Shown here in pieces: positions 35,955 to 45,483 of a stretch of 64,000 bases of DNA. The translations under genes and the position numbers were made by a program. The stretch lies in assembly GCA_018268755.1 (NCBI GenBank), contig JAFDVW010000003.1, positions 277,278 to 341,277 on the forward strand, read 5' to 3'. Positions within the stretch are counted from its first letter, which is position 1, and each line of letters opens with the position of its first letter. Source of the DNA: Acidobacteriota bacterium. Its GTDB lineage: Bacteria > Acidobacteriota > Terriglobia > Terriglobales > Acidobacteriaceae. A model generated the notes under the pieces. That model made no database searches. It saw nothing but the letters and a program-made list of their open reading frames with translations, and had not been told where the DNA came from.

Positions 35955-36596
35955 CTAGAATCCCTGGCTGACCAGTTGTTCCACCGTCAAAGAACTGCCG
36001 GCTTCCTTCTTCATCATCTTCTCGACATATTTGGCGATGACGTCGGCCTCCAAATTGACCGGATCACCGGGTTGCAGGGAATGCAGGTTGGTCATCTCCA
36101 CCGTATGCGGAATAATTGCAATGGTGCAGCGTGTGCCTTCCAGTTTGGCCACGGTCAGGCTGATGCCTTCAATCGAGATCGACCCCTTGTAGACGGTGTA
36201 TTTTTCTATTTCTGCGGGCAGATCAATGTGCAACCACCAATTGTCCGAGTCGGCGATGCGCTCGAAGGAAATCACCCGGCCCACCCCATCCACATGTCCC
36301 TGCACAATATGGCCGTCAAAACGCCCATTCGAGAGCATAGGAAGCTCCAGGTTGACCAGCGCTCCTTCCTGAATGCGTGAAAACGACGTGCGCTTCCAGG
36401 TTTCCGGGGCCAAGTCAGCGCAAAAGGACCCCGGCTGGATGTCCAGCGCGGTCAGGCAGACCCCGCTTACGGCAATGCTCTGGCCGGTCCTGAGCTCCTG
36501 TGGGGTATTCTTCGCTTGGACGGTGATACGGCGGTTCTCGCCCTTTTTCTCAATGCGCGCGACCCGTCCTACTTCTTCAATGATGCCGGTAAACAT
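35955..36596 (-). CDS. ribE: Riboflavin synthase alpha subunit
   Basis: Dismutates two 6,7-dimethyl-8-ribityllumazine to riboflavin. The 213-residue protein begins with MFTGIIEEVGRV and has the two tandem lumazine-binding barrels (SIAVSGVCLTALD in the first, SISIEGISLTVAKL in the second) and the GHVDGVGRV motif. The gene is also called ribC in some nomenclatures. It follows ribD by 42 bases on the minus strand and ends 9 bases from the tRNA-Gly. Confidence 0.96.
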   Translation of the reverse strand: MFTGIIEEVGRVARIEKKGENRRITVQAKNTPQELRTGQSIAVSGVCLTALDIQPGSFCADLAPETWKRTSFSRIQEGALVNLELPMLSNGRFDGHIVQGHVDGVGRVISFERIADSDNWWLHIDLPAEIEKYTVYKGSISIEGISLTVAKLEGTRCTIAIIPHTVEMTNLHSLQPGDPVNLEADVIAKYVEKMMKKEAGSSLTVEQLVSQGF

Positions 36597-36638
36597 GAAA
36601 TGATGACCTCCAACTTTTCTTTGTCGTTCACTCCCGGC

Positions 36639-37745
36639 TCAGCCTGCGTAGGGATCGCGCAAGTATCCTTCTACGGCGAAATCTTCGCCGAATCGGTGCA
36701 GCCGAGGTGAGTTCACACTGGTGGCATTTGTCAAACCTGCCGCGAAGGGGACCGCATGGTCCCCGAGCATCTTCGGGGCATAGTAAAGAAAGATTTTGTC
36801 GGCCAGATGTGTCGTTAGAATTGCTCCATTGACCGTAGATCCGCCCTCAATCAGCAAGCTGGTGATCTCCAGCTCGCCCAGACGCCGCGCAATCGCCGCC
36901 AGATCCAGGCGCCCCGGGGAAAGCAAGGGTGCTTGCTCCAGGCGAATCCCACGTTTTTGCAGCGCATCTTTTCGTGCTTCTTCGGCCGCGCCATGGAAGA
37001 CCAGGACATCTTGCTGCGCGCTCTGCGCCAGGCGCGAATCGAGCGGAAGGCGCAGCCGGCTGTCGAAGAGGACGCGTAGCAAGGGCCGGCGGCGTGGGCG
37101 CGCGCTCCGGTCCGTGAGCAGGGGATCATCGGCCAATACGGTGCCGATGCCCACCGCGATGGCGTCGTGCTGATGGCGAAGTTCATGCACATGGGCTCGG
37201 GCAGCCGCGCCAGTGATCCATACCTGCCCTTGCTTGCCCGCGGGGGCCAGCTTGCCGTCGAGGGTCAAAGCCGATTTTAAGGTGACCAGCGGTGCGCGAT
37301 GGCGGATATATTTGGCGAAGGCTTCGTTCAGATGGCCGGCTTCTTCATGCAAGCGGCCCACTTCGACGGCTACCCCGGCAGCGCGCAGGCGCTCGAAACC
37401 GCGTCCGCTGACCTGGGGGTTGGGATCGCCCAGGCTGGCCACTACGCGGCGGATGCCGGCAGCTATCACCGCCTCTGCGCAAGGCCCGGTACGCCCCTGA
37501 TGAGAACAGGGCTCCAGGTTGAGATAGAGGGTCGCGCCGTCCGCGCGCTTTCCCGCCTGCTCGATGGCCAGGACCTCCGCGTGCTTGATGCCCGCGTAGG
37601 TGTGGAAGCCCTCGCCCACAACATTCCCTGACTTGTCGACGATCACCGCTCCCACGCAAGGATTGGGCGAGGCCAGTCCTATGCCTTGCCGGGCCAGCTC
37701 GAGAGCACGGTGCAGGAAACGGTCGTCAGTAAGATGGTTCGACAT
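36639..37745 (-). CDS. ribD: Bifunctional riboflavin deaminase/reductase RibD
   Basis: Carries out the second and third steps of riboflavin synthesis. The 368-residue protein has an N-terminal deaminase with the zinc site His55-x-Glu57 (KHAEVL), Cys80 and Cys89 (EPCSHQGRTGPCAEAV), and a C-terminal reductase (about 150-368) with TLDGKLAP and LLIEGGSTVNGAIL. Start at 37745 follows the family N-terminus (DRFLHRALELAR); an upstream TTG in the same frame is less likely. No FMN riboswitch was seen upstream, as the gene follows ftsY closely. Confidence 0.95.
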   Translation of the reverse strand: MSNHLTDDRFLHRALELARQGIGLASPNPCVGAVIVDKSGNVVGEGFHTYAGIKHAEVLAIEQAGKRADGATLYLNLEPCSHQGRTGPCAEAVIAAGIRRVVASLGDPNPQVSGRGFERLRAAGVAVEVGRLHEEAGHLNEAFAKYIRHRAPLVTLKSALTLDGKLAPAGKQGQVWITGAAARAHVHELRHQHDAIAVGIGTVLADDPLLTDRSARPRRRPLLRVLFDSRLRLPLDSRLAQSAQQDVLVFHGAAEEARKDALQKRGIRLEQAPLLSPGRLDLAAIARRLGELEITSLLIEGGSTVNGAILTTHLADKIFLYYAPKMLGDHAVPFAAGLTNATSVNSPRLHRFGEDFAVEGYLRDPYAG

Positions 37746-37814
37746 GGAGGTGAGGGAAGCGATCAAGCAAGGGCCCAGGAGGCCCGCCATATTCCACATC
37801 CTGGTGCACAAACA

Positions 37815-38774
37815 TCAATTGAACAGCGACTCTACAAATTCCTTTGGATCGAAGGGCAGCAGGTCGGTGGCTTTCTCACCGACGCCGACATAGCGTACCG
37901 GCAAGCCCAGTTCGCGGGAAATCGCCACTACCACGCCGCCTTTGGCCGTACCGTCTAGCTTGGTGAGAACGATTCCAGTGACGCCCGCCGATTGGGTAAA
38001 TAGCCGCGCCTGCTGCAGGCCATTTTGCCCGGTGGTGGCGTCCATCACCAGAAGCGTCTCATGCGGAGCGCCTGCGATGACCCGCTGCGCGGTACGGCGC
38101 ATTTTTTCCAGCTCCGCCATCAGATTGGCCTTATTGTGCAAGCGGCCGGCGGTATCGACAATCACGTAATCCGTTTTACGCGCTGTGGCCGCCTGCAGAG
38201 CGTCAAACAGCACTGCGGCCGGGTCGCCGCCGGGTTTAGTACGTACGACCTCGGTCCCCGTGCGCTCGCCCCATACCTCGAGCTGGTCGATGGCGGCGGC
38301 GCGAAAGGTATCGGCCGCACACAGCAACACTGTCTTGCCTTGCCCGCGCAGGACCTGCGAGAGCTTGCCGATGGTGGTGGTTTTACCGGTCCCGTTGACC
38401 CCGACCACAAGAATTACCTCGGGCGGTCCTTCCACCCGCTGGACCGGCTGGGCGCTGGCCGCAGCGGTCAGAATGCCCAGGATTTCTTCTTTTAGCAACC
38501 GCTTGAGTTCGTCTACGTCCTTGATCTGCTTACGGTCGGCCTTTTCGCGAAGCTTGGTGAGGACTTCGCGCGTTGTGGTCGTCCCCAGGTCGGCGCTGAT
38601 GAGTGTAGCCTCGAGCTCATCAAGCGTGTTGCGGTCGATCTCTTTGCTGAAGGCAACCGCCTGCTCAATGCGCTCGCTGAGGTTTTCGCGCGTGCGCGTG
38701 ACCGCTTCCTTCATGCGGCCGAGGAAACTGGGCTTCTCTTTTTCGTCCAGGCTGCCAAACAAGGTCTGAATCAT
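37815..38774 (-). CDS. ftsY: Signal recognition particle receptor FtsY
   Basis: Membrane-associated GTPase that receives SRP-bound ribosomes. The 319-residue protein has a short acidic N-terminus, the helical N domain and the G domain with P-loop GVNGTGKTTTIGKL (from 125), DTFRAAAIDQL, VIVDTAGRLHNKANLM and TKLDGTAKGG. The long A domain of E. coli is missing, as in many bacteria. The SRP RNA gene is also in this window (50.9 kb). Confidence 0.97.
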   Translation of the reverse strand: MIQTLFGSLDEKEKPSFLGRMKEAVTRTRENLSERIEQAVAFSKEIDRNTLDELEATLISADLGTTTTREVLTKLREKADRKQIKDVDELKRLLKEEILGILTAAASAQPVQRVEGPPEVILVVGVNGTGKTTTIGKLSQVLRGQGKTVLLCAADTFRAAAIDQLEVWGERTGTEVVRTKPGGDPAAVLFDALQAATARKTDYVIVDTAGRLHNKANLMAELEKMRRTAQRVIAGAPHETLLVMDATTGQNGLQQARLFTQSAGVTGIVLTKLDGTAKGGVVVAISRELGLPVRYVGVGEKATDLLPFDPKEFVESLFN

Positions 38775-38856
38775 AAATGGCGCGGCTATCGTGCCGAACT
38801 TCCATTATAACGATGCGGCGACCAAGCGTTTGGGCAGGCCCTGAACGGGAGTAGCT

Positions 38857-40662
38857 TTAGCCTTTGGCCGGGGAAGCCACGGCCGGAGTGCTTTCCTGCG
38901 GGACGGGTGGAGGGGTGCTGGAGATGATGACCCGCCGCTGAATGCGGATCTCGCCGCGTTCATAGAGGGCATCCAGGGCGGCCACCGCCTTGGGGTCGAG
39001 GCGTTTGCCGGAGAGCGAGTGGATGATGCGCAGAGCGTCTTTGGGATCGTGCGCCTGCTGGTAGGGGCGATTGGTGGTCAGCGCGTCAAAAGTGTCGGCC
39101 ACGGCGATAATGCGGGGCAGCAGGGGAATGTCCTCATCCTTGAGCCCATGGGGATAGCCGCGCCCATCCAGCGATTCATGGTGCAGCTCGATCCCTGGCA
39201 GCATGTCGGAAAGCTGCTTCACCGAGCGCAGGATGTTTGCCCCCTTGGTGGTATGGGTCTTCATGATTTCAAATTCTTCCGGTGTCAAGGCCCCCGGCTT
39301 CTTGAGGATGCGGTCTTCAATGCCGATTTTGCCCACATCGTGCAACTGGGCGGAGACCCGCACCGTCTCCAAAAAATCTTCCGGCAAGCCGAGCTCCTTG
39401 GCAATCATGACCGAGTACCGGGTCACGCGGTCGGAATGGCCGCGTGTGTAAGGGTCTTTTTCGTCGACCGCGCCGGCCAGCATCTGAATGGAACCCATGA
39501 ACAGATCGCGGTTCTCATTCGCGGCCCGCTTCAGATCGTGCACGTAATGTTCGAGCTCTTCGGACATGGTATTGAAAGTGTCCGCCAACTCGCCGATCTC
39601 GGTGCGGCTCTTGAGGAGCACGCGCTGCGAGAAATCGCCGCGCGCAATGGCATGGCTCGATTCCGTCAGCACTTCCAGGGGATTCGTGATCTTGCGCGCC
39701 GCCAGGATGCTGATGCCCACGCTGGCCAGCACCGCCAGAATGGCCAGCAGGCGCGCCGTGTGCTGCATCTCAAAGACCCCGCGATAGGCTTCATCACGTG
39801 GCTTCTGCACTACTACCGCCCAATCCAGGTTGAGCACCGGGCTGTAGGTGCCCAACATGCGGGTGACATTCTTGCCCTGCTTCAGGTCGAATTCGCGAGT
39901 GGCCACCACAAACTGCGACTTGCTGCCCTGTTCCACAAAGTTACGGACAATCTCCAGGTGGTTCATGTCCTGCCCCGTGGCGTAGTCGGGCGTGGCCCCA
40001 GCCACCAAGCGGCCTTCGCTGTCCACCACGTAGGGCGTCAGGCCGCCGCGGTTCACTTCCTGCAAGCGCCGGATCAGGAACTGCAGGTCTTCCACCGCGG
40101 CGATCATGCCCAGAAAACGTCCCCCATAACTCACCGGCGTGCTGACCAGGATGACGGTGCGCGCGGATTTTCCGCTGCCCACCACCAACGCCTGTCCGGA
40201 GTAGGCCCGGCCTTCGCGCGCCGCGTTGTAGGCGCGTTCCAGTTCCCGCTGCAGGAAGGCGTCGGGAGCGATGCGTCCGGCGGAAATGCCCTTGGCCTCC
40301 GCGTTCAGCAGGGTGCTATAAGCCAGATCGTCGGAGGAGGAAATGAAATTTTCCAGCAGGGCGCGCAATTCCGGCGCCTCGACGTGGGCGGAAGTGATGT
40401 CGCCGCCGCTGGCCACTTGCAAGGCGGAAGAAAGATTGGCCAGCATCATGCGCAGCGATTCCTGGTGCTGCGAGATGTCGTCCGCCAGCGAGCGGGTCAC
40501 CGTGTTCTGCAGGAGCCGCTCATTGGTAATCAGGCGGTCGCGATTGATGGCTTCGACCTGCGCCGAGTAGAAATACATCGGCACTACGCTGATCACGAGC
40601 AACACGCTCAGGATCACGTAGAGAATCGGAATGCGCGCAGGAATAAATAGTTTCAGCGACAA
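38857..40662 (-). CDS. Cache-HAMP-HD-GYP sensor protein (putative c-di-GMP phosphodiesterase)
   Basis: A 601-residue transmembrane sensor. TM1 is at about 10-33, an extracytoplasmic Cache-like domain at 35-300, TM2 at 303-322, HAMP at 323-375 and an HD-GYP domain at 390-560 with His441-Asp442 (LHDVGKIG) and Gly502-Tyr503-Pro504 (DGRGYPHG). HD-GYP enzymes degrade cyclic di-GMP. The signal sensed is unknown. It sits in a minus-strand run between gpsA and ftsY, but 135 bases separate it from gpsA, so it may have its own promoter. Confidence 0.92.
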   Translation of the reverse strand: MSLKLFIPARIPILYVILSVLLVISVVPMYFYSAQVEAINRDRLITNERLLQNTVTRSLADDISQHQESLRMMLANLSSALQVASGGDITSAHVEAPELRALLENFISSSDDLAYSTLLNAEAKGISAGRIAPDAFLQRELERAYNAAREGRAYSGQALVVGSGKSARTVILVSTPVSYGGRFLGMIAAVEDLQFLIRRLQEVNRGGLTPYVVDSEGRLVAGATPDYATGQDMNHLEIVRNFVEQGSKSQFVVATREFDLKQGKNVTRMLGTYSPVLNLDWAVVVQKPRDEAYRGVFEMQHTARLLAILAVLASVGISILAARKITNPLEVLTESSHAIARGDFSQRVLLKSRTEIGELADTFNTMSEELEHYVHDLKRAANENRDLFMGSIQMLAGAVDEKDPYTRGHSDRVTRYSVMIAKELGLPEDFLETVRVSAQLHDVGKIGIEDRILKKPGALTPEEFEIMKTHTTKGANILRSVKQLSDMLPGIELHHESLDGRGYPHGLKDEDIPLLPRIIAVADTFDALTTNRPYQQAHDPKDALRIIHSLSGKRLDPKAVAALDALYERGEIRIQRRVIISSTPPPVPQESTPAVASPAKG

Positions 40663-40797
40663 AGTGGTCTCAGACGTCTGCCAGAATGCGGGGAAGGCGT
40701 ACTGGCCAATTTTACGTGGAAGACAGCCGTCTAATTTGTGGAATCCCTGGGGGAGCGCGTTACCAAAGTACCATTCCAGCCGGCAAATAATGCTGGA

Positions 40798-41823
40798 CTA
40801 GGGCCGGTTACGCGTTTCCGCCCGCGCAGTCCGCGTCATCAATTCATGAATCGCGTCGCGAGGCGGTTTGCCCTGGTGCAGAATAGCCTGCATTTGCTCC
40901 GTAATGGGCATTTCGATGCCCTGGGCACGGGCCAGTCCCAGCGCGGCCGTGGTGGTGAAAATGCCCTCCGCCACCGAACCGTGCATGCCCGGAATGATTT
41001 CGCTGAGCCGGTGCCCCCGGCCGAGTTCCACGCCGACGCTGCGATTGCGGGAGAGCTCCCCCGTGCAGGTAAGGACCAAGTCACCGAGTCCGGCCAGTCC
41101 GGCCAAGGTCTCTGGTTTGCCGCCGCAGGCCACTGCCAGGCGGGTGATTTCCGCCAGGCCGCGGGTAATGAGCGCGGCAATGGAATTGTGGCCCAGCCCC
41201 AGGCCATCACAGACTCCGGCCGCGATGGCGATAATATTTTTAAGCGCCCCTCCCAGCTCCACCCCGATGATGTCATCGTTGGTATAGACGCGGAAGGTAG
41301 GATCGCTGAATTGGCGCTGCGCTGTCTCGGTTAAAGCCGCGTCGCGCGACGCGATGGTAAGGGCGGTGGGATCGCCGCGCGCCACCTCCTTGGCGAACGA
41401 GGGGCCGCTGAGCGCTCCTACGCGGGGCAGAAAACCGCCGTCGCGGGAAACCGTCTCCTCAATCACCTGCGACATGCGTAAGAGGGTATTTTGCTCCAGC
41501 CCCTTGGTGGCGCTGACCATCAGCGTCTCAGGATGGAGATAAGGCTTCATCTGCTGGAAAATCGCTCGGCAGTGCTGCGAAGGCATGACGCTGACCACCA
41601 TGCTGGCGCCTTCCAGTGCTTCTTTCAACTCACTGGTAGGATGGACGGACTCCGGGATGCTATGACCCGGAAGAAAGAGTTGATTCACCCGGCGCTTGGC
41701 GATGGACTTCCGCACCTCGGGTTCATGCGCCCAGAGCTGGACCTGGCGGCCTTCCTTGCGCCCCAATACAATTGCCAGAGCGGTGCCCCACGCTCCTGCG
41801 CCAATGACGGCAATACGGCTCAT
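40798..41823 (-). CDS. gpsA: Glycerol-3-phosphate dehydrogenase [NAD(P)+] GpsA
   Basis: Reduces dihydroxyacetone phosphate to sn-glycerol-3-phosphate for phospholipid synthesis. The 341-residue protein has the nucleotide-binding GAGAWGTALA, VSATKGLEQNT, SGPSFAKEVARGDPTAL, catalytic LKNIIAIAAG Lys and AGLGDLVLTC. It overlaps plsY by 4 bases, and plsY uses its product. Confidence 0.97.
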   Translation of the reverse strand: MSRIAVIGAGAWGTALAIVLGRKEGRQVQLWAHEPEVRKSIAKRRVNQLFLPGHSIPESVHPTSELKEALEGASMVVSVMPSQHCRAIFQQMKPYLHPETLMVSATKGLEQNTLLRMSQVIEETVSRDGGFLPRVGALSGPSFAKEVARGDPTALTIASRDAALTETAQRQFSDPTFRVYTNDDIIGVELGGALKNIIAIAAGVCDGLGLGHNSIAALITRGLAEITRLAVACGGKPETLAGLAGLGDLVLTCTGELSRNRSVGVELGRGHRLSEIIPGMHGSVAEGIFTTTAALGLARAQGIEMPITEQMQAILHQGKPPRDAIHELMTRTARAETRNRP

Positions 41824-42428
41824 TTTGGCCCCCGCGAGAAAGACACCCGGTTCTCCGTTCCCGCCAACAGTCGCCGGATGTTGTCATGGTGCTTCACGAT
41901 AATCAAAAACGATACGCTGACCTGCACCGTCAGGGAGAGCGTGTCAGGAGGAGGCGATTGCAGGAAGCGGGCCAGCAGCGGGAATGCCGCCACCGCGATG
42001 ATCGAAGCCAAGGACACGCGGCGGAAGAGCAACAGCACAGCGACAAAGATGCCGGCCGCCACCAGAATGGCTTTGGGCGCTAGCAGCAGAAATGAGCCCA
42101 GACCGGTAGCGACCCCCTTGCCCCCTCGAAAATTCAGCCACAAGGGGAACATATGTCCCAGGACCGCCGCCAACCCCGCACAGGCCGCCAGCCCGGGGCG
42201 GTCGGCTAGAAAATGCTTCGTCAGCAATACTGCAACTATGCCTTTGCATCCATCCAATAAAAGGGTCAGCACGCCCAGCCCCGGCGATTTGCGCGAGACG
42301 TTGGTGGCCCCGATATTTCCGCTGCCGGTTTGCCGTACGTCCTCGCCGTGGAATACGCGCACCAACAGATAGCCAAAGGGAATCGATCCCAAAAGGTAAC
42401 TGAACCCGAGACAGAGCCAAGTCATCAT
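41820..42428 (-). CDS. plsY: Glycerol-3-phosphate acyltransferase PlsY
   Basis: Membrane enzyme moving the acyl group from acyl-phosphate to glycerol-3-phosphate. The 202-residue protein has several hydrophobic helices and the motifs LLGSIPFGYLL, GSGNIGATNVSR and FRGGKGVATGLG typical of PlsY. Coupled to gpsA and overlapping thpR by 4 bases. Confidence 0.97.
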   Translation of the reverse strand: MMTWLCLGFSYLLGSIPFGYLLVRVFHGEDVRQTGSGNIGATNVSRKSPGLGVLTLLLDGCKGIVAVLLTKHFLADRPGLAACAGLAAVLGHMFPLWLNFRGGKGVATGLGSFLLLAPKAILVAAGIFVAVLLLFRRVSLASIIAVAAFPLLARFLQSPPPDTLSLTVQVSVSFLIIVKHHDNIRRLLAGTENRVSFSRGPK

Positions 42429-43024
42429 TGTGGCGTACAGGACAACGGAAACCGAGCTACTTTAGTGTACCGGGAACCGGCGGGAGAAAGTCGGCTCTCA
42501 TACAAGAAAAACTCCCGCGCCATCATGCTGCCAAATTCCGGCGTCGGAAGGTTGCCTAGCTTTTCCTGGAGTTGTTGAAATTGCGAATTGGCCTTGTCCC
42601 GCTTTTGCCTGGCGGGCGCGCCGGAACCGCTGCCCCCCCGTGCCAGCGTAAGGTGCGGGGTGAAGGCGTGGGTTTCGCGGGGAATGCCCAGACGGGCAGT
42701 GGCTGTATCAATGGCATCCGCTAGTTGCACCAAATCCGGACCAGACTGAATCCCCATCCAAAAGACGCGCGCGGCGCTCGGCGTGGGAAAGAAGCCATAC
42801 CCTCGGAAGTCGATCTGGAAAGGGGGGCCGGCCACTTCAGCCAGGGCTCGTTGGATCTGCTCCACTACCGGAGCCGGCTTCTCTCCGATGAATTTCAATG
42901 TGATGTGCAAGGACTCCGGCCGCACCCAGCGAGCGGCGGGGGCAAAACCACGCACGCCGTCCAGGAAGCGCTGCATGCGTTCGCGAACGGCCTCGTCAAT
43001 ATCGAGAGCGAGAAAGATGCGCAT
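42425..43024 (-). CDS. thpR: RNA 2',3'-cyclic phosphodiesterase ThpR
   Basis: A 199-residue 2H phosphoesterase. The two HxTL motifs are present: HITL at 40-43 and HLTLARGG later. The family (LigT/ThpR) opens 2',3'-cyclic phosphates and can join tRNA halves in vitro. It lies in the cinA-thpR-plsY-gpsA run, an arrangement that recurs in bacteria, but the shared purpose is unclear. Confidence 0.92.
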   Translation of the reverse strand: MRIFLALDIDEAVRERMQRFLDGVRGFAPAARWVRPESLHITLKFIGEKPAPVVEQIQRALAEVAGPPFQIDFRGYGFFPTPSAARVFWMGIQSGPDLVQLADAIDTATARLGIPRETHAFTPHLTLARGGSGSGAPARQKRDKANSQFQQLQEKLGNLPTPEFGSMMAREFFLYESRLSPAGSRYTKVARFPLSCTPQ

Positions 43025-43079
43025 AGGAGCGAGAACCGGCCAGGGGGAAGTCTGAATTCTCTTCCGGCGAGCGACGGAC

Positions 43080-44324
43080 CTACATCAATTTGCGGCGCAC
43101 CATGTCGAGGGCCTGCTGGGTGGCGAAGCGCCGCACTCGCTGGCGATCGCCGGGATATTTCTTTTCTACCACCTCAGTTCCCGTATCGCTGGCTAGAGCG
43201 TGAAACACCAGTCCCACCGGCTTCTCCTCGGTGCCGCCGGTCGGCCCGGCAATGCCGGTAATGGCCAGCCCCAGGGTGGAACCGCAGCGGTTGCGAATGC
43301 CTTCCGCCAGGGCGATCGCCACCTGCCGGCTGACTGCGCCGTGCTTGCGAATGAACTCGGCGGGCACATTGGCGAAATCGGTCTTCAATTCATTGGAATA
43401 CACCACCGCTCCACCTAGAAAGTAGCGAGAACTGCCGCTCAGTGAGGTGAGGCGCTCGGCCAGCATGCCGCCGGTGCAGGACTCGGCCACCGCCAGCGTG
43501 GCTTCGCGCATTTGCAGATAGTAGGCGACGATTTGCTCCAAAGAGTCCCCATTGTCGGAGAAAACGAAGTCGCCCAGCTCTTCTTCCATGGCGTGCACCA
43601 ATTGGTCTACCCGCTCCTGGGCGGCGAAGAGGGAGTCCGCCTGCTTGCGCAGGTGGAGTTGGATTTCTCCCGGACCGGCCAGGATAGTGGTCTGAATATC
43701 GGTGTAGCGCGAATAAATCGGGGCCACCCGCGCATCACACTGCGATTCCCCCATGCCGGCAATCTTCAGCACACGTTTGGCGATGGATTTACGGGGCAGT
43801 TTGGCGCGCAAGCGCTCCATGCACTCCGCTTCAAACAAGTGGGTCAGCTCATGCGGCGGGCCGGGAAGCAGGAGGACAATTTTGCTCTTTCCGGAAAATT
43901 GTCCGGCCAGCCATTGCCCCGGGGCCGTGCCGTTGGGGTTGGGCAGAACCACCGCTCCAGTGATGACATCGGCCTGCTTCAGGTTATTGCTCGACATGTT
44001 CCAGCCGCGGCTGGCGAAGCGCTCTTCGAGAGCGGTGACCAGCTTGGGGTCGCGGCGGAGCGGGAGCTCAAGCGCATCGGCGACCGCTTCGCGGGTTAGA
44101 TCATCTTCCGTGGGGCCCAGCCCGCCCATAAAAATGCAGATGTCGGTGCGCGAAAGCGCCAGGCGGGCGGAATCCGTCAGACGCTTGCGGTCGTCCCCTA
44201 CAATCGTCTTGAAGACCACCTCAACACCTAGTTCGTTGAGCTTTTCCGTAAGGAAAAGAGAGTTCGTGTCCTGGCGGTAGGGAGTCAACAACTCGGAACC
44301 GATGGCTATGATCTCGGCGTTCAT
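43080..44324 (-). CDS. cinA: CinA family protein (nicotinamide mononucleotide deamidase / ADP-ribose pyrophosphatase)
   Basis: A 414-residue protein with an N-terminal COG1058/MoCF domain (AEIIAIGSELLTPYRQDTNSL, FMGGLGPTEDDLTREA) and a C-terminal PncC-like domain (about 255-414) with AESCTGGMLAERLTSLSGSSRYFLGGAVVYSNELK and LAITGIAGPTGGTEEKPVGLVF. It cleans up NMN and ADP-ribose in the pyridine nucleotide cycle; the competence link is seen in some species only. Confidence 0.95.
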   Translation of the reverse strand: MNAEIIAIGSELLTPYRQDTNSLFLTEKLNELGVEVVFKTIVGDDRKRLTDSARLALSRTDICIFMGGLGPTEDDLTREAVADALELPLRRDPKLVTALEERFASRGWNMSSNNLKQADVITGAVVLPNPNGTAPGQWLAGQFSGKSKIVLLLPGPPHELTHLFEAECMERLRAKLPRKSIAKRVLKIAGMGESQCDARVAPIYSRYTDIQTTILAGPGEIQLHLRKQADSLFAAQERVDQLVHAMEEELGDFVFSDNGDSLEQIVAYYLQMREATLAVAESCTGGMLAERLTSLSGSSRYFLGGAVVYSNELKTDFANVPAEFIRKHGAVSRQVAIALAEGIRNRCGSTLGLAITGIAGPTGGTEEKPVGLVFHALASDTGTEVVEKKYPGDRQRVRRFATQQALDMVRRKLM

Positions 44325-44392
44325 CAGCAGTCAGTGTAGTGGATAGCAGGGGCTTCGCCCAAGCGTCAGTTGATAAGACAGTCAAGAGGAAG

Positions 44393-45454
44393 CTAGGCTT
44401 CCGGGAAAAGTGAAAGTCCCTGAATATCCCAGGCCAGCCGGTGTATCCCGCTGGTGGTAGCCAGTACGGCGGAGCGTCCCGGCGCAAAAGCCAGACCCAC
44501 CAAGCCTGTGCCGGAGACTTGCAGCGAAGCCTTTGCATCGGGAGTGATCTTCACAATGCCGCGCTGGCCGGCGTGGGAAGCGGCCACATAGAGATTGCCT
44601 GCGGCATCGAAGGCCAGCCCTTGCGGACGGCCCAGACCGCGATAATAGGTGGTGACGCTCCCGTGGCTATCGATGCGATAGACGGCATCGTAGCTGGAGG
44701 TAGTCGGACCGGTCACAAACAGGTCGCCCTGCGGCCCAAAAGCCAGGTGATAGGCGGAAACGCTGGGCTCGAGCGTGGCAAAGACAAAGATCTGACGATC
44801 GCGCCCAATTTTAAAGATGGTGCCGCTCCGGTCCCCGACATACAGGTTTTCTTCCCGGTCAAAAGCCATGCCGGTGGCCACGCCCATGCCCTCGGCATGG
44901 GGAGACATCGTGCCATTCGGGGCTACGCGATACACCGCCCCGTCAAAGCGCGAGGAAACATACATCTGCCCGGCTCGATCAAAGGCGATGGCGGTGGCGT
45001 TCATCAGGTCGGTGAGGAACGGCTTCACGGTGTAATTGGTGTCGATCTTGTAGATCGAGACGGGGACCTTCTGTCCGCGCGATCCCGAGAAAGTGGCGTA
45101 GATATTCCCCTCTCCGTCCAACGCGGGATTGGTCACGGGATGCAGGTTCTCCGCAATGGGAACGGCCACTTTAAGCTCGTGGGAGTTACTCAGGTTGCCG
45201 TTGGCGTCCACCACTACCGGACCGGAGGCGGCGTCGGGAGGCACACGCGCCACCAGAAACTGGTCTGAGCTGATGACGACCGCCCCGGCGACGTCGTTGA
45301 AGCGCACTTCCGGGCGCCGCAGTTCCTGGGGACGTAATCCGCGGCCCACAATCCGCACTTCGCCTCCGGGCAAAGCAGCGCCCGGCAGCACGGAGTCAAT
45401 GTGCGGTTGGCCATTCACATTCTTCTTGCCCGGCAGGCGGTCAGAAATTCCCAT
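44393..45454 (-). CDS. NHL/SMP-30-like beta-propeller protein with N-terminal IPT/TIG domain
   Basis: The 353-residue protein has an IPT/TIG-like domain at about 18-95 (IDSVLPGAALPGGEVRIVGRGL) and then repeated NHL-type blades (ATAIAFDRAGQMYVSSRFDGAVYRV, ATGMAFDREENLYVGDRSGTIFKI, PQGLAFDAAGNLYVAASHAG). No signal peptide is evident, which is odd for this domain pair. It could bind ligands or act as a lactonase; catalytic residues are not clear. It lies between pgpA and cinA on the minus strand without a clear pathway link. Confidence 0.85.
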   Translation of the reverse strand: MGISDRLPGKKNVNGQPHIDSVLPGAALPGGEVRIVGRGLRPQELRRPEVRFNDVAGAVVISSDQFLVARVPPDAASGPVVVDANGNLSNSHELKVAVPIAENLHPVTNPALDGEGNIYATFSGSRGQKVPVSIYKIDTNYTVKPFLTDLMNATAIAFDRAGQMYVSSRFDGAVYRVAPNGTMSPHAEGMGVATGMAFDREENLYVGDRSGTIFKIGRDRQIFVFATLEPSVSAYHLAFGPQGDLFVTGPTTSSYDAVYRIDSHGSVTTYYRGLGRPQGLAFDAAGNLYVAASHAGQRGIVKITPDAKASLQVSGTGLVGLAFAPGRSAVLATTSGIHRLAWDIQGLSLFPEA

Positions 45455-45483
45455 ACGTATGATTCCGTCGCGAGGTCAGGGGA

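Noticed and set aside
37746-37814. FMN riboswitch before ribD
   Set aside because: The gap to ftsY is about 70 bases, too short, and none of the conserved riboswitch motifs is present.
39019-40650. A 543-codon plus-strand open frame opposite the HD-GYP gene
   Set aside because: Shadow of a well-supported HD-GYP protein; composition is His/Gln/Arg-rich and non-protein-like.
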